Below are positions 7,267-15,263 of a DNA stretch of 33,517 nt, one piece after another (the first letter of the stretch is position 1; each line of letters starts with the position of its first letter). The DNA is taken from positions 1-33,517 of the forward strand of contig CAXYYA010000038.1 in NCBI GenBank assembly GCA_964293155.1, read 5' to 3'. The notes beneath the pieces are model-generated. The model worked only from the letters and a program-made list of their open reading frames with translations. It ran no database searches and was not told where the DNA came from. Source of the DNA: JAQVEB01 sp028698105. Its GTDB lineage: Bacteria; Bacteroidota; Bacteroidia; Bacteroidales; Dysgonomonadaceae. Both the position numbers and the translations under genes were made by a program.

Positions 7267-8175
7267 ATGCGCCATAACAAACTACTTATTGCAGCCGTCT
7301 TTATGCTCTCGCTGTTGTCCTGCAACAGTGTATCAAGCAAAGACACAAACTCCCTTTTGTGGAAAGTATCGGGTAACGGATTGGAAAAACCATCCTATTT
7401 ATTCGGAACGCATCATTTAATTCCGCTTTCGTTCCTCGACAGCGTGAAAGGATTGACCGGCGCGTTTCAATCCACCGAGCAAACGGTGGGTGAACTCGAC
7501 TTGAGTAACATGGGCGAAATGCAGATGAAACTCATGGGCGGATCCATCATGCCGGAAGGTGTTACTTACAGTTCGCTTCTCAACGAAAAAGATGTAGCCC
7601 TGCTCGACAGTACGCTGCACAATACCCTCGGCATCGGACTCGATCAGTTGGGGCAAATGAAACCCGCCATGATCACGAACCTGCTCACATTAACAATGTA
7701 CCAGAAGTACTACCCGAAAGTTTCGCAAGAAAAAAGCATGGACGAGTACTTTCAAAACGAGGCCGCTACCCTGTTTCGTCCGGTGAAAGGATTGGAAACA
7801 ATTGATGATCAGATTTATGCGTTGCTTAATTCTCAACCGCTTGAACGACAGGCCGAGATTTTGATCTGCACAATAAAAAATCCTGCCTTGTTGAAGGAAC
7901 AAATGGATCAAATGCAGCAGGCATATTACGCTCATGATCTGGAGAAAATCAAAAAACTCTACGAGGAAGATGTGCCCGATGATCCTTGCCCGGCTACGCA
8001 GGCGGAAAAGGATGTCATTAACAAAGACCGGAACCAAAAGTGGTTGACGGAATTACCCGAGATCATGAAAGAAAAATCGTCTTTCATTGCCGTGGGCTGC
8101 GCCCATTTGCCGGGAAAAGACGGACTGATCGAGGGACTGCGTGCTCAGGGATTTACGGTAGAGCCGGTGAAATGA
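7267..8175 (+). CDS. TraB/GumN (TIKI-like) family lipoprotein
   Basis: The 302-residue protein has a lipoprotein signal peptide with lipobox LLSC (Cys19), so it is predicted to be lipid-anchored in the envelope. The mature part starts with the family signature LLWKVSGNGLEKPSYLFGTH. The two GxxH motifs of the TraB/GumN/TIKI family are present: GTHH at 47-50 and GCAH near residue 276 (FIAVGCAHLPG). A conserved Glu lies in VGELDLS and a RNQKW segment near 255. TIKI members are metalloproteases; bacterial GumN-like proteins are mostly uncharacterised, so peptidase activity is an inference from the retained motifs. It forms a two-gene operon with the small membrane protein. A 13-bp hairpin terminator follows. 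Confidence 0.9.
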   Translation: MRHNKLLIAAVFMLSLLSCNSVSSKDTNSLLWKVSGNGLEKPSYLFGTHHLIPLSFLDSVKGLTGAFQSTEQTVGELDLSNMGEMQMKLMGGSIMPEGVTYSSLLNEKDVALLDSTLHNTLGIGLDQLGQMKPAMITNLLTLTMYQKYYPKVSQEKSMDEYFQNEAATLFRPVKGLETIDDQIYALLNSQPLERQAEILICTIKNPALLKEQMDQMQQAYYAHDLEKIKKLYEEDVPDDPCPATQAEKDVINKDRNQKWLTELPEIMKEKSSFIAVGCAHLPGKDGLIEGLRAQGFTVEPVK

Positions 8176-8208
8176 GACAGGGAGACCAGGCGACTTGGAG
8201 AAAGGGAG

Positions 8209-8243
8209 AAAACGGTTTTGCCATACAGCAAAACCGTTTTTTT
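8209..8243 (+). terminator. Strong intrinsic terminator after the TraB/GumN gene
   Basis: A perfect 13-bp stem (AAAACGGTTTTGC / GCAAAACCGTTTT) with a six-base loop runs into seven T. It lies between two convergent genes and its minus-strand side also ends in TTTT, so it may partly stop rlmD transcription as well. Confidence 0.92.
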
Positions 8244-8266
8244 ATGAGACTATTGCCGCGGCATTA

Positions 8267-9676
8267 TCAGCGAAGCGTTAAAAGAACCACATTTTCCACG
8301 TGATGCGTATGTGGGAACATATCCACGGGTTGCACGCGCGTAACCTCATATTTGCTGTCAAGCAAATTCAGATCGCGCGCCTGCGTGGCCGGGTTGCAAC
8401 TGACGTACACAATTCGCTGCGGTTCGGCGAAAAGGATGGTTTCGATCACATCGTCGTGCATTCCGGCGCGGGGCGGATCGGTGATGATCACATCGGGGCG
8501 GCCGTGTTCGTTGATAAAATCTTCCGTCAGGATTTTCCGCATATCGCCGGCAAAAAACAGCGTGTTTCCGATGCCGTTGATGCGGGAGTTCTCATTGGCG
8601 TCTTCAATGGCTTCATCCACGAACTCAATTCCGATTACTTTTTTAGCGCTTCGCGCTACAAAATTGGCAATAGTTCCCGTGCCGGTGTAGAGATCGTACA
8701 CCAATTCGTTACCCGATAGACCCGCAAAATCACGGGCAATTTTGTACAAATTGTAAGCCTGACGGCTATTGGTCTGGTAAAACGATTTCGCCCCGATCTT
8801 AAACCGGAGGTTTTCCATTTCTTCGAAAATATGGTCGCGTCCGCGCCATACAAGAACTTCCTGATCGGTAATGGTATCGTTGGCCTTTTCATTAATGATG
8901 TAGAGCAACGATGTGATTTCGGAAAACGTTCCGGAAATGTGATTCAGCAGTTTTTCTCTTTTTTCCGTATCTTCTTTGAAAAAGACTACCACAACCATTA
9001 CTTCACCCGTGGACGATGTGCGGATCATTAGCGTGCGCATCAGTCCGGTTTGGTTGCGCAAGTCAAAGAACTCATATCCGTTTTGCAGGCAAAACGAACG
9101 CGTAGCGTTGCGTATTTTATTGGAAATATCGTCTTGCAGCCAACATTTGTTGATATCGAGCACTTTATCGAACATTCCCGGAATGTGAAAGCCCAGTGCA
9201 TTCATTTGCGTGAACTCCTTGTCGGAACCGATTTCTTTTTCCGTGAGCCATCGCTTGTTGGAAAAAGTAAATTCCAGTTTATTGCGGTAAAACGTGGTTT
9301 CGGGTGCACCCAAAATGGGTGAAATTTCGGGTAGTTCTACTTTTCCGATACGCGTTAGATTATCTTCGACCTGTTTTTGTTTGTATTTCAGTTGTTCTTC
9401 ATAAGGCAGAATCTGCCATTTGCAACCGCCACAAATTCCAAAATGTTCGCAAAACGATTCTGTCCGTTTATCGGAAAACGATTCAAAACGAACCACTTTT
9501 CCTTCGGCATAACTGCTTTTTTTCTTAAAAAGCTGAATATCTACCACATCGCCCGGCACGGCATACGGAACAAAAACGGCTAATCCGTCCACTTTCGCAA
9601 TCGCTTTGCCTTCGGCAACGACATCGGTTATGAGTATATTTTGTAATATGGGAAGTTGCTTTCTCTTTTTTGCCAT
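8267..9676 (-). CDS. rlmD: 23S rRNA (uracil-5-)-methyltransferase RlmD/RumA type
   Basis: A SAM-dependent enzyme that makes 5-methyluridine in 23S rRNA. The 469-residue protein begins with a TRAM-like RNA-binding domain (about residues 10-70, IAKVDGLAVFVPYAVPGDVV). The Fe-S cysteines Cys76, Cys82 and Cys85 (CEHFGICGGC) and Cys178 are present, as in E. coli RumA. The methyltransferase part has FYQTNSRQAYNLY, the SAM motif VYDLYTGTGTIANFVA, ITDPPRAGM and the nucleophile Cys427 in YVSCNPATQARDL. The frame extends to a GTG at 9739, but ATG 9676 matches the family N-terminus (MAKKRK) and lies about 19 bases from a TATCTTTG motif. The paralogue RlmC/TrmA type cannot be excluded by eye; the Fe-S motif favours RlmD. 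Confidence 0.93.
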   Translation of the reverse strand: MAKKRKQLPILQNILITDVVAEGKAIAKVDGLAVFVPYAVPGDVVDIQLFKKKSSYAEGKVVRFESFSDKRTESFCEHFGICGGCKWQILPYEEQLKYKQKQVEDNLTRIGKVELPEISPILGAPETTFYRNKLEFTFSNKRWLTEKEIGSDKEFTQMNALGFHIPGMFDKVLDINKCWLQDDISNKIRNATRSFCLQNGYEFFDLRNQTGLMRTLMIRTSSTGEVMVVVVFFKEDTEKREKLLNHISGTFSEITSLLYIINEKANDTITDQEVLVWRGRDHIFEEMENLRFKIGAKSFYQTNSRQAYNLYKIARDFAGLSGNELVYDLYTGTGTIANFVARSAKKVIGIEFVDEAIEDANENSRINGIGNTLFFAGDMRKILTEDFINEHGRPDVIITDPPRAGMHDDVIETILFAEPQRIVYVSCNPATQARDLNLLDSKYEVTRVQPVDMFPHTHHVENVVLLTLR

Positions 9677-9694
9677 TGAATGAATTTTGAGATG

Positions 9695-9702
9695 CAAAGA
9701 TA
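9695..9702 (-). promoter_or_regulatory. rlmD: Candidate -7 promoter element of rlmD
   Basis: TATCTTTG on the minus strand matches TAnnTTTG and predicts a start near 9688, giving a very short leader before ATG 9676. It excludes the GTG at 9739 as the start on this promoter. Confidence 0.45.
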
Positions 9703-9762
9703 CAAATATTTTGGACGCGAGCGGCCGGTTCTTTGACACGGTGTCTGCGTCTTCTCCAAAAG

Positions 9763-9795
9763 ACCGAGGGCGTCGCTCAAAACGACGCCCCCGGT
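9763..9795 (-). terminator. GC-rich hairpin, possible terminator of the GH2 gene
   Basis: The arms GGGCGTCG and CGACGCCC form an 8-bp stem, extended by ACCG/CGGT beyond one mismatch, with loop CTCAAAA. On the minus strand it is followed only by CTTTTG, so termination would be weak. It lies about 135 bases after the GH2 stop and before the rlmD promoter; no other gene is seen between 9703 and 9929. Confidence 0.4.
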
Positions 9796-9929
9796 ATGTT
9801 GCATAAGTTTCCAGTTATCTGCTGGTTCGGAACCAACTGATGCGTTTATCATCAGACTTATTTCATCAAAAAACCGAACAACGGATTTAACCCGCCATTC
9901 GGTAATTCTGCGGGAAAATTTCTTTTCTA

Positions 9930-12446
9930 TTATTTTACCTGAATCTCCACTTTTCCGTTTTGCACTCCATTCGCTTTCGCTTCCAGCACAACCGTGCCGG
10001 GTTTTTCGCCGGCCAGCACCAATGCGGTAAGCTGTCCGCTGAAAAGTTTCATTTTCGGTAGCTGGAACGATTCGAGGCTTGCCGGATTTCCGTTGGCAAC
10101 GGCTTTAAACGTTCCGGCGCCCTTTACGGTAAACGAAATTTCGCGATCCTCGGTGGGACAGAAGTTTCCGTTTTTATCCACAATACGTACGTTGACAAAC
10201 GAAATATCTTTGCCGTCGGCATCGATCGTTTTGCGATCGGGTTCCAACACAATACGATGCGGCTTTCCGGCGGTGCTTATCTCTTTTTCCGCAACGGCTT
10301 TTCCGTTATCGTCGTAAGCGACTACTTTCACGGTTCCGGGTTCGTATTTGGTGTCCATCCACATCAAGCGATAGCGTTTTTGACGCTCAAGCGACTTTTG
10401 CGCTTCAGCTGTGTAGCTTCCGTCCAAAGGGATCGAAAGATCTTTTGTGCGCTTTCCCTGGCTTTTTCCGTTGATAAAGAGCTCGGCCGAAGGATAATTG
10501 GTGTACACGAAAATGGGCGTAACTTCGCCTTCCCGACCCTCCCAGTTCCAGTGTGGAAGAATGTGCAAGGTTTCTTCGTCCTTGTTCCAATGACTGCGAT
10601 ACAGGTAAAAACGGTCTTTAGGGATTCCTGCTAAATCCACTGCGCCAAACAATGAGCTGTGGCTCGGCCAGTTGCTGTAATATGGCGTAGGTTCGCCTAA
10701 ATAGTCAATTCCCGTCCAGATAAATTCGCCGATGGTGTAAGGCAAATCTTCGTGCTGAATAAAATTATCCTCCGGTAGGTCACTCCATGAAGCATGCTCC
10801 AAATCGTAAGACGATGCCTGATGATCGTCATACAACGCCATTGAGCGTCTTTCCACCGGGAATTTATACACGCCGCGCGAACTCAATGTGGATGCAGTTT
10901 CGCTTCCCAGAATAATCTGTTGCGGGAGGCGTTCGTATGCTTCCTGATAACGGAACGGACGATAATTGAATCCGGGAACCTGCATGATCGCTCCCATATT
11001 GTTTGAAAACACGTGATCGGGACGATCCATTCCGTTGGTAACGGGACGAGTAGGATCTTCGCGATGGCAAATATCCTGCAAGAAACGAGCAACTTTGGCG
11101 CCATCTTTCACACTTTGTTCTTCCACTTCGTTGCCGATGCACCACATCACCACCGAAGGATTATTGCGGTAATGATGCAGGACATTGGTTATATCTTTTT
11201 CCGCCCAATCCTTGAAATAACGGTTGTATCCGTTTTTCACTTTCGGGATCGCCCATTCGTCAAATGTTTCCACCATCAGCATCATGCCCATTTCGTCGGC
11301 GATGCGTACATATTCGGGCGCGGGCATGTTGTGCGATGTGCGGATGGCGTTCACACCCATGTCCTGCATCGTGCGGATTTGACGGCGAATGGCGGCTTCG
11401 TTTACCGCGCCGCCCAACGGGCCTAAATCGTGGTGAAGGCACACGCCCTGAAATTTAATTTTTTTCCCGTTCAGATAGAAACCGTCGTTAGGCTTGATTT
11501 CTATAGTACAAATACCGAAAGGCGTGGTATATTCATCGAGAACTGTAGTCGTTGGGGCTCCTGCTACCATTTTCCCTTCCAAAAGTTTTGATTCAACCGT
11601 ATATAATGCCGGATTCTTTAACGTCCAGCGCTCGGGATTGTCAATATATAGTGTTTGGTTTACTTCATTACCATCGTATTTGGATAACTCCGTTCCAATT
11701 TCCGAAACCACCTTACCTTGATTATTTTTTATTACCGTTTTTAAATAATATGCGGCGTTTTGAAACATATTCTCAATTTTTGTTTGAACGTTAACACGCG
11801 CAAAATCATCATTGACTTCGGGCGTTGTAACATACGTTCCCCAAACGGGAATATGCGTTTTATTGGTAATGATCAGATGTACATTTCGGTACAGTCCGGC
11901 GCCCGGATACCAGCGCGATTGTTCTTCGAAATTTTCGAGCCGGACGGCTAATGTATTATTTTTGCCGTCTTTGTTTACGAAATCGGTTATATCGAAGTAA
12001 AACGTATTGTAACCGTTGGGCCAGAATCCAACTTCTTTCCCATTTACATAAGCTCGCGTGTTGCTCATGGCTCCGTCGAATTGAAGCACAACTTTTTTGT
12101 CGCCGGAGAAACCGGGAACCGAAAATGTATTCCGATACAATCCGGCGCCCGTGAACGGAAGTCCGCCTGTACGGCCATAATGTTCGATAGCTGTAGTCTG
12201 TCCGTCCTGAACAATGGCCATGCGGTGAATATCATTCGATTTATCGAACGGCCCGTAAATGGCCCAGTCGTGCGGCACCGTGACCGATTGCCATTTCGAA
12301 TCGTCGAAATTGATATTCGATTGCGCCGCATTGTCATCGCGGGTGAATTTCCATCCTTTTTCCAACGTAATTTGTGTACGGGTTTGAGCCACAGATGCAA
12401 AGCAAAAGGACAAGAGCAGAGTAACTAAGATTATAAACTTTTTCAT
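9930..12446 (-). CDS. Secreted glycoside hydrolase family 2 enzyme, beta-galactosidase-like
   Basis: The 838-residue protein has a signal peptide (MKKFIILVTLLLSFCFASVA) and should act in the periplasm or at the cell surface. GH2 domains follow in order: jelly-roll sugar-binding domain at about 25-195 (WQSVTVPHDWAI, GAGLYRNTF, WYPGAGLYRNV), immunoglobulin-like domain at about 198-312, and TIM barrel at about 315-600 with FQGVCLHHDLGPLGGAV. The acid/base is Glu440 in MWCIGNEVEEQ and the nucleophile Glu516 in ILGSETAS. Two further beta-sandwich domains lie after ~640, one of DUF4982 type and one Ig/invasin-like at the end. The frame opens upstream at 12524 but ATG 12446 begins the signal peptide. 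Specificity (beta-galactosidase, glucuronidase or other) cannot be settled by eye. No SusC/SusD pair is adjacent, so it is not in a classical polysaccharide locus here. Confidence 0.92.
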   Translation of the reverse strand: MKKFIILVTLLLSFCFASVAQTRTQITLEKGWKFTRDDNAAQSNINFDDSKWQSVTVPHDWAIYGPFDKSNDIHRMAIVQDGQTTAIEHYGRTGGLPFTGAGLYRNTFSVPGFSGDKKVVLQFDGAMSNTRAYVNGKEVGFWPNGYNTFYFDITDFVNKDGKNNTLAVRLENFEEQSRWYPGAGLYRNVHLIITNKTHIPVWGTYVTTPEVNDDFARVNVQTKIENMFQNAAYYLKTVIKNNQGKVVSEIGTELSKYDGNEVNQTLYIDNPERWTLKNPALYTVESKLLEGKMVAGAPTTTVLDEYTTPFGICTIEIKPNDGFYLNGKKIKFQGVCLHHDLGPLGGAVNEAAIRRQIRTMQDMGVNAIRTSHNMPAPEYVRIADEMGMMLMVETFDEWAIPKVKNGYNRYFKDWAEKDITNVLHHYRNNPSVVMWCIGNEVEEQSVKDGAKVARFLQDICHREDPTRPVTNGMDRPDHVFSNNMGAIMQVPGFNYRPFRYQEAYERLPQQIILGSETASTLSSRGVYKFPVERRSMALYDDHQASSYDLEHASWSDLPEDNFIQHEDLPYTIGEFIWTGIDYLGEPTPYYSNWPSHSSLFGAVDLAGIPKDRFYLYRSHWNKDEETLHILPHWNWEGREGEVTPIFVYTNYPSAELFINGKSQGKRTKDLSIPLDGSYTAEAQKSLERQKRYRLMWMDTKYEPGTVKVVAYDDNGKAVAEKEISTAGKPHRIVLEPDRKTIDADGKDISFVNVRIVDKNGNFCPTEDREISFTVKGAGTFKAVANGNPASLESFQLPKMKLFSGQLTALVLAGEKPGTVVLEAKANGVQNGKVEIQVK

Positions 12447-12570
12447 GTGAATAATGTTGCTTGAAGTGCGTGAAGATAGTAATTTTTTTTCAAAATGAAG
12501 CGGCAAAATTTCAAAAACTTGCATTTTCTAATCATGCTACTCTTTTTCCTGAAATAATGCCGTTTTTCGT

Positions 12571-13599
12571 CTAAAAATCGCCAAACAGGATATCAAATTC
12601 ATGCAATTGGCGGAGGTGTTTTTCTTTTTCTTCATCTGACAAAAAAGAGGCTGCAAATGAATTTTGAGCTAACCTGAAAATATCTTTCCGCGATAAATTC
12701 AACGCATTGGCCGTCTGGAGATAATTTTCATTGACATACCCTCCAAAATAGGCCGGATCATCGGAATTTACCGTCACGAGCAGTCCTTTATCAAGCAACT
12801 GTTTCAGCGGATGCTGCGTTAGCGAGGATACAACCTGCAACTTAAGGTTCGATAGCGGACATACCGTCAGCGGTATTTGACGTTCGCTTAATTCTTCCAG
12901 TAGTTTTTCATCCGTAATCGCTTGTATTCCGTGATCTATACGCAACACGTTCAAAGACTCCAACGCCTCCCGTATATATTCGGCAGGGCCTTCTTCTCCG
13001 GCATGCGCCACGGGTAAAAATCCTTCGTTTTGAGCCATACGAAACACCTTCGAAAAAATGGAAGGAGGATTTCCCATTTCCGACGAATCCAGTCCCACGC
13101 CCGAAATTTTATCTTTAAACGGCAAGGCGGATTGAAGCGTTTCAATGGCCGACACTTCGTCTAAGTGACGCAGAAAACAAAGGATTAAACGCGATGAAAT
13201 ACCGTATTTTTCGTGCGCATCGTCCAGTGCTTCCGAAATACCGTTTACCACCGTTTCGAAAGCTATTCCGCGCGAAGTGTGCGTTTGCGCATCGAAGAAA
13301 ATTTCTGCATGCACCACCCCGTTCTCGTGCGCTTTCTGCATGTAAGCCATGGTAAGGTCGTAAAAATCCTGCCGGGTGATAAGGACATTTGCACCTGCGT
13401 AATAAATATCGAGAAACTCCTGCAGGTTGCTGAACGTGTAAACTGCTTTCAACTCCTCCACAGAGGTGTATTTCAGCGAAACGCCGTTCCTGACGGCCAG
13501 TTCGAACATCAGTTCAGGCTCCAGCGAACCTTCGATGTGCATGTGTAACTCTGTTTTAGGTATTTGCTTTATGTACCGTTCGAATCTGTTGGTCTCCAT
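12571..13599 (-). CDS. Adenine deaminase (adenosine-deaminase superfamily, ADE type)
   Basis: Cytoplasmic Zn hydrolase, predicted to convert adenine to hypoxanthine for purine salvage. The 342-residue protein keeps the metal and catalytic set: His19 and His21 (TELHMHIEGSLEPELMF), His199 and Glu202 (VAHAGEEGPAEYI), His223 (RIDHGIQA) and Asp280/Asp281 (NSDDPAYFGGYV). The strings FFDAQTHTSRGI, GVGLDSSEMGNPPS, IPLTVCPLSNLKL and DDPAYFGGYV match the bacterial/fungal adenine deaminase branch better than true adenosine deaminase. The frame extends upstream to 13692, but METNRFERYIKQIPKTELH at 13599 is the usual N-terminus. It would feed hypoxanthine towards IMP, the substrate of GuaB encoded nearby. 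A TATTTTTG motif lies just upstream. Confidence 0.85.
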   Translation of the reverse strand: METNRFERYIKQIPKTELHMHIEGSLEPELMFELAVRNGVSLKYTSVEELKAVYTFSNLQEFLDIYYAGANVLITRQDFYDLTMAYMQKAHENGVVHAEIFFDAQTHTSRGIAFETVVNGISEALDDAHEKYGISSRLILCFLRHLDEVSAIETLQSALPFKDKISGVGLDSSEMGNPPSIFSKVFRMAQNEGFLPVAHAGEEGPAEYIREALESLNVLRIDHGIQAITDEKLLEELSERQIPLTVCPLSNLKLQVVSSLTQHPLKQLLDKGLLVTVNSDDPAYFGGYVNENYLQTANALNLSRKDIFRLAQNSFAASFLSDEEKEKHLRQLHEFDILFGDF

Positions 13600-13619
13600 A
13601 CTTTTTTTCTTTTTGCCTG

Positions 13620-13627
13620 CAAAAATA
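13620..13627 (-). promoter_or_regulatory. Candidate -7 promoter element of the adenine deaminase gene
   Basis: TATTTTTG on the minus strand fits TAnnTTTG, with a predicted start near 13613 and a leader of about 14 bases to ATG 13599. It also argues against the upstream in-frame start at 13692. Confidence 0.4.
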
Positions 13628-13728
13628 GGCATAAAAACCGAGGTAAAAACGTCTTTTGCGAAAAGGCATTCAAGAAAAGGACTGAAATACAAACGATTTA
13701 ACCCCTTTTCGGCGCACCATCCCGATAA

Positions 13729-15126
13729 CTATTCCAAGGGTTTGGTCATCTTTTCCGGCCGCACCCATTGATCGAAATCTTCGGCAGTTACATAACCCAG
13801 CCGGACGGCTTCTTCCTTCAATGTGGTACCGTTTTTGTGCGCGGCATTTGCAATTTCGGCGGCTTTGTAATAGCCTATTTTTGTGTTCAGAGCCGTAACA
13901 AGCATTAAGGAATTATTTACCAACTCATTGATTCTTTTAATGTTCGGCTCAATCCCCGATGCACAATGCACGTTGAAAGATACGGCAGCGTCGCCCAACA
14001 GTTGCGCGCTTTGCAGAAAATTAGCCGCCATAACCGGTTTGAAAACATTCAGTTCAAACTGTCCCTGCATCCCGGCTACGCCGATGGTTACATCGTTTCC
14101 CATTACCTGTGCGCAAACCATGGTCAGCGCCTCCACCTGTGTGGGATTCACTTTTCCGGGCATGATGGACGAACCCGGCTCGTTGGCCGGAATGGTGATC
14201 TCACCGATGCCGCTCCGCGGCCCTGATGCGAGCATCCGGATATCGTTCGCGATCTTGTTGAGCGAGACGACCACTTGCTTCAGTGCGCCGTGCGTCTCCA
14301 CGAGTGCATCGTGCGCGGCAAGCGCCTCAAATTTATTTTTGGCCGTTACAAACGGTAGGTCGGTAAACTTGGAAATGTATTTCGCCGACACGGTATCGTA
14401 ATTCTTCGGTGTATTCAACCCCGTACCGACGGCGGTTCCGCCGAGCGCAAGCTCTGCCAGGTGAGGAAGGGTGTTCTCAATGGCTCTGATACCGTGCTCC
14501 AGTTGCGATGCATATCCGCTGAATTCCTGTCCCAGCGTGAGCGGAGTGGCATCCATAAAATGTGTTCGCCCGATCTTTACCACATCCTTCATTTCGTCCG
14601 CTTTAGCGGCGAGCGTTTGCTGCAAAGCGTTCAAGCCAGGTAATGTAACCTCAGCGATTTTTTTGTAGCAGGCAATGGACATGGCAGTTGGAAACGTATC
14701 GTTGGACGATTGCGACTTGTTTACATCATCGTTGGGTTGAAGTGTTTTCTCGCCTTCACCGATGGTTTTTCCTGATAGCTGATGGGCGCGGTTGGCAATT
14801 ACCTCGTTTATGTTCATGTTACTCTGCGTCCCCGATCCGGTTTGCCAGATCACCAACGGGAACTGGTCATCCAATTTTCCCTCCAGTATTTCATCGCAAA
14901 CCTGTGCGATGAGGTCTCGTTTTGCTTCCGGCAAAACGCCCAATTCGCAATTGGCATAGGCTGCGCCTTTTTTGAGATAAGCAAATCCGCGAATGATCTC
15001 CAGCGGCATGGACGCAGGCTGTCCGATTTTAAAATTGTTGCGCGAGCGTTCGGTTTGCGGCCCCCACAGTTTGTCGGCAGGGACTTTCACCTCGCCCATC
15101 GTGTCTTTTTCGATTCTGTATTCCAT
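13729..15126 (-). CDS. fumC: Class II fumarate hydratase
   Basis: Oxygen-stable, metal-free fumarase that interconverts fumarate and malate. The 465-residue length is standard. Signatures: TGSGTQSNMNINEVIANRA (substrate binding), SQSSNDTFPTAM, the general-base His189 in GRTHFMDATPLTLGQE, and the mobile loop GSSIMPGKVNPTQ with Ser319/Ser320. The N-terminus MEYRIEKDTMGEVKVPADKLWGPQT is typical, separating it from aspartase (AspA) and argininosuccinate lyase. It lies 137 bases downstream of the unrelated class I fumarase gene on the same strand, with a strong hairpin between them, so the two may be regulated separately. Confidence 0.97.
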   Translation of the reverse strand: MEYRIEKDTMGEVKVPADKLWGPQTERSRNNFKIGQPASMPLEIIRGFAYLKKGAAYANCELGVLPEAKRDLIAQVCDEILEGKLDDQFPLVIWQTGSGTQSNMNINEVIANRAHQLSGKTIGEGEKTLQPNDDVNKSQSSNDTFPTAMSIACYKKIAEVTLPGLNALQQTLAAKADEMKDVVKIGRTHFMDATPLTLGQEFSGYASQLEHGIRAIENTLPHLAELALGGTAVGTGLNTPKNYDTVSAKYISKFTDLPFVTAKNKFEALAAHDALVETHGALKQVVVSLNKIANDIRMLASGPRSGIGEITIPANEPGSSIMPGKVNPTQVEALTMVCAQVMGNDVTIGVAGMQGQFELNVFKPVMAANFLQSAQLLGDAAVSFNVHCASGIEPNIKRINELVNNSLMLVTALNTKIGYYKAAEIANAAHKNGTTLKEEAVRLGYVTAEDFDQWVRPEKMTKPLE

Positions 15127-15212
15127 AATTTCTTCCGTTTTATCAGCGTAACTCTATAGCGCCAAGCGCCTATCGCCGCAGGCTTATTACAATTCTTACC
15201 TCTTTAAACAAC

Positions 15213-15244
15213 ATGCGGCGGTAATTGGTTGATTACCGCCGCAT
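15213..15244. terminator. Perfect 13-bp hairpin between the two fumarase genes
   Basis: ATGCGGCGGTAAT and ATTACCGCCGCAT pair perfectly around a six-base loop, 20 bases after the class I fumarase stop. On the minus strand, the coding direction, it is followed by the moderately U-rich TTGTTTAAAG. On the plus strand it is followed by TTTTT, but no plus-strand gene is upstream. It is most likely the terminator of, or a 3' stabiliser for, the class I fumarase mRNA. Confidence 0.65.
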
Positions 15245-15263
15245 TTTTAACTTGTACCGGGAT

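Noticed and set aside
9628..9852. 74-codon minus-strand frame over the rlmD 5' end
   Set aside because: It overlaps the rlmD start and promoter, has no recognisable domain, and is preceded by no promoter.
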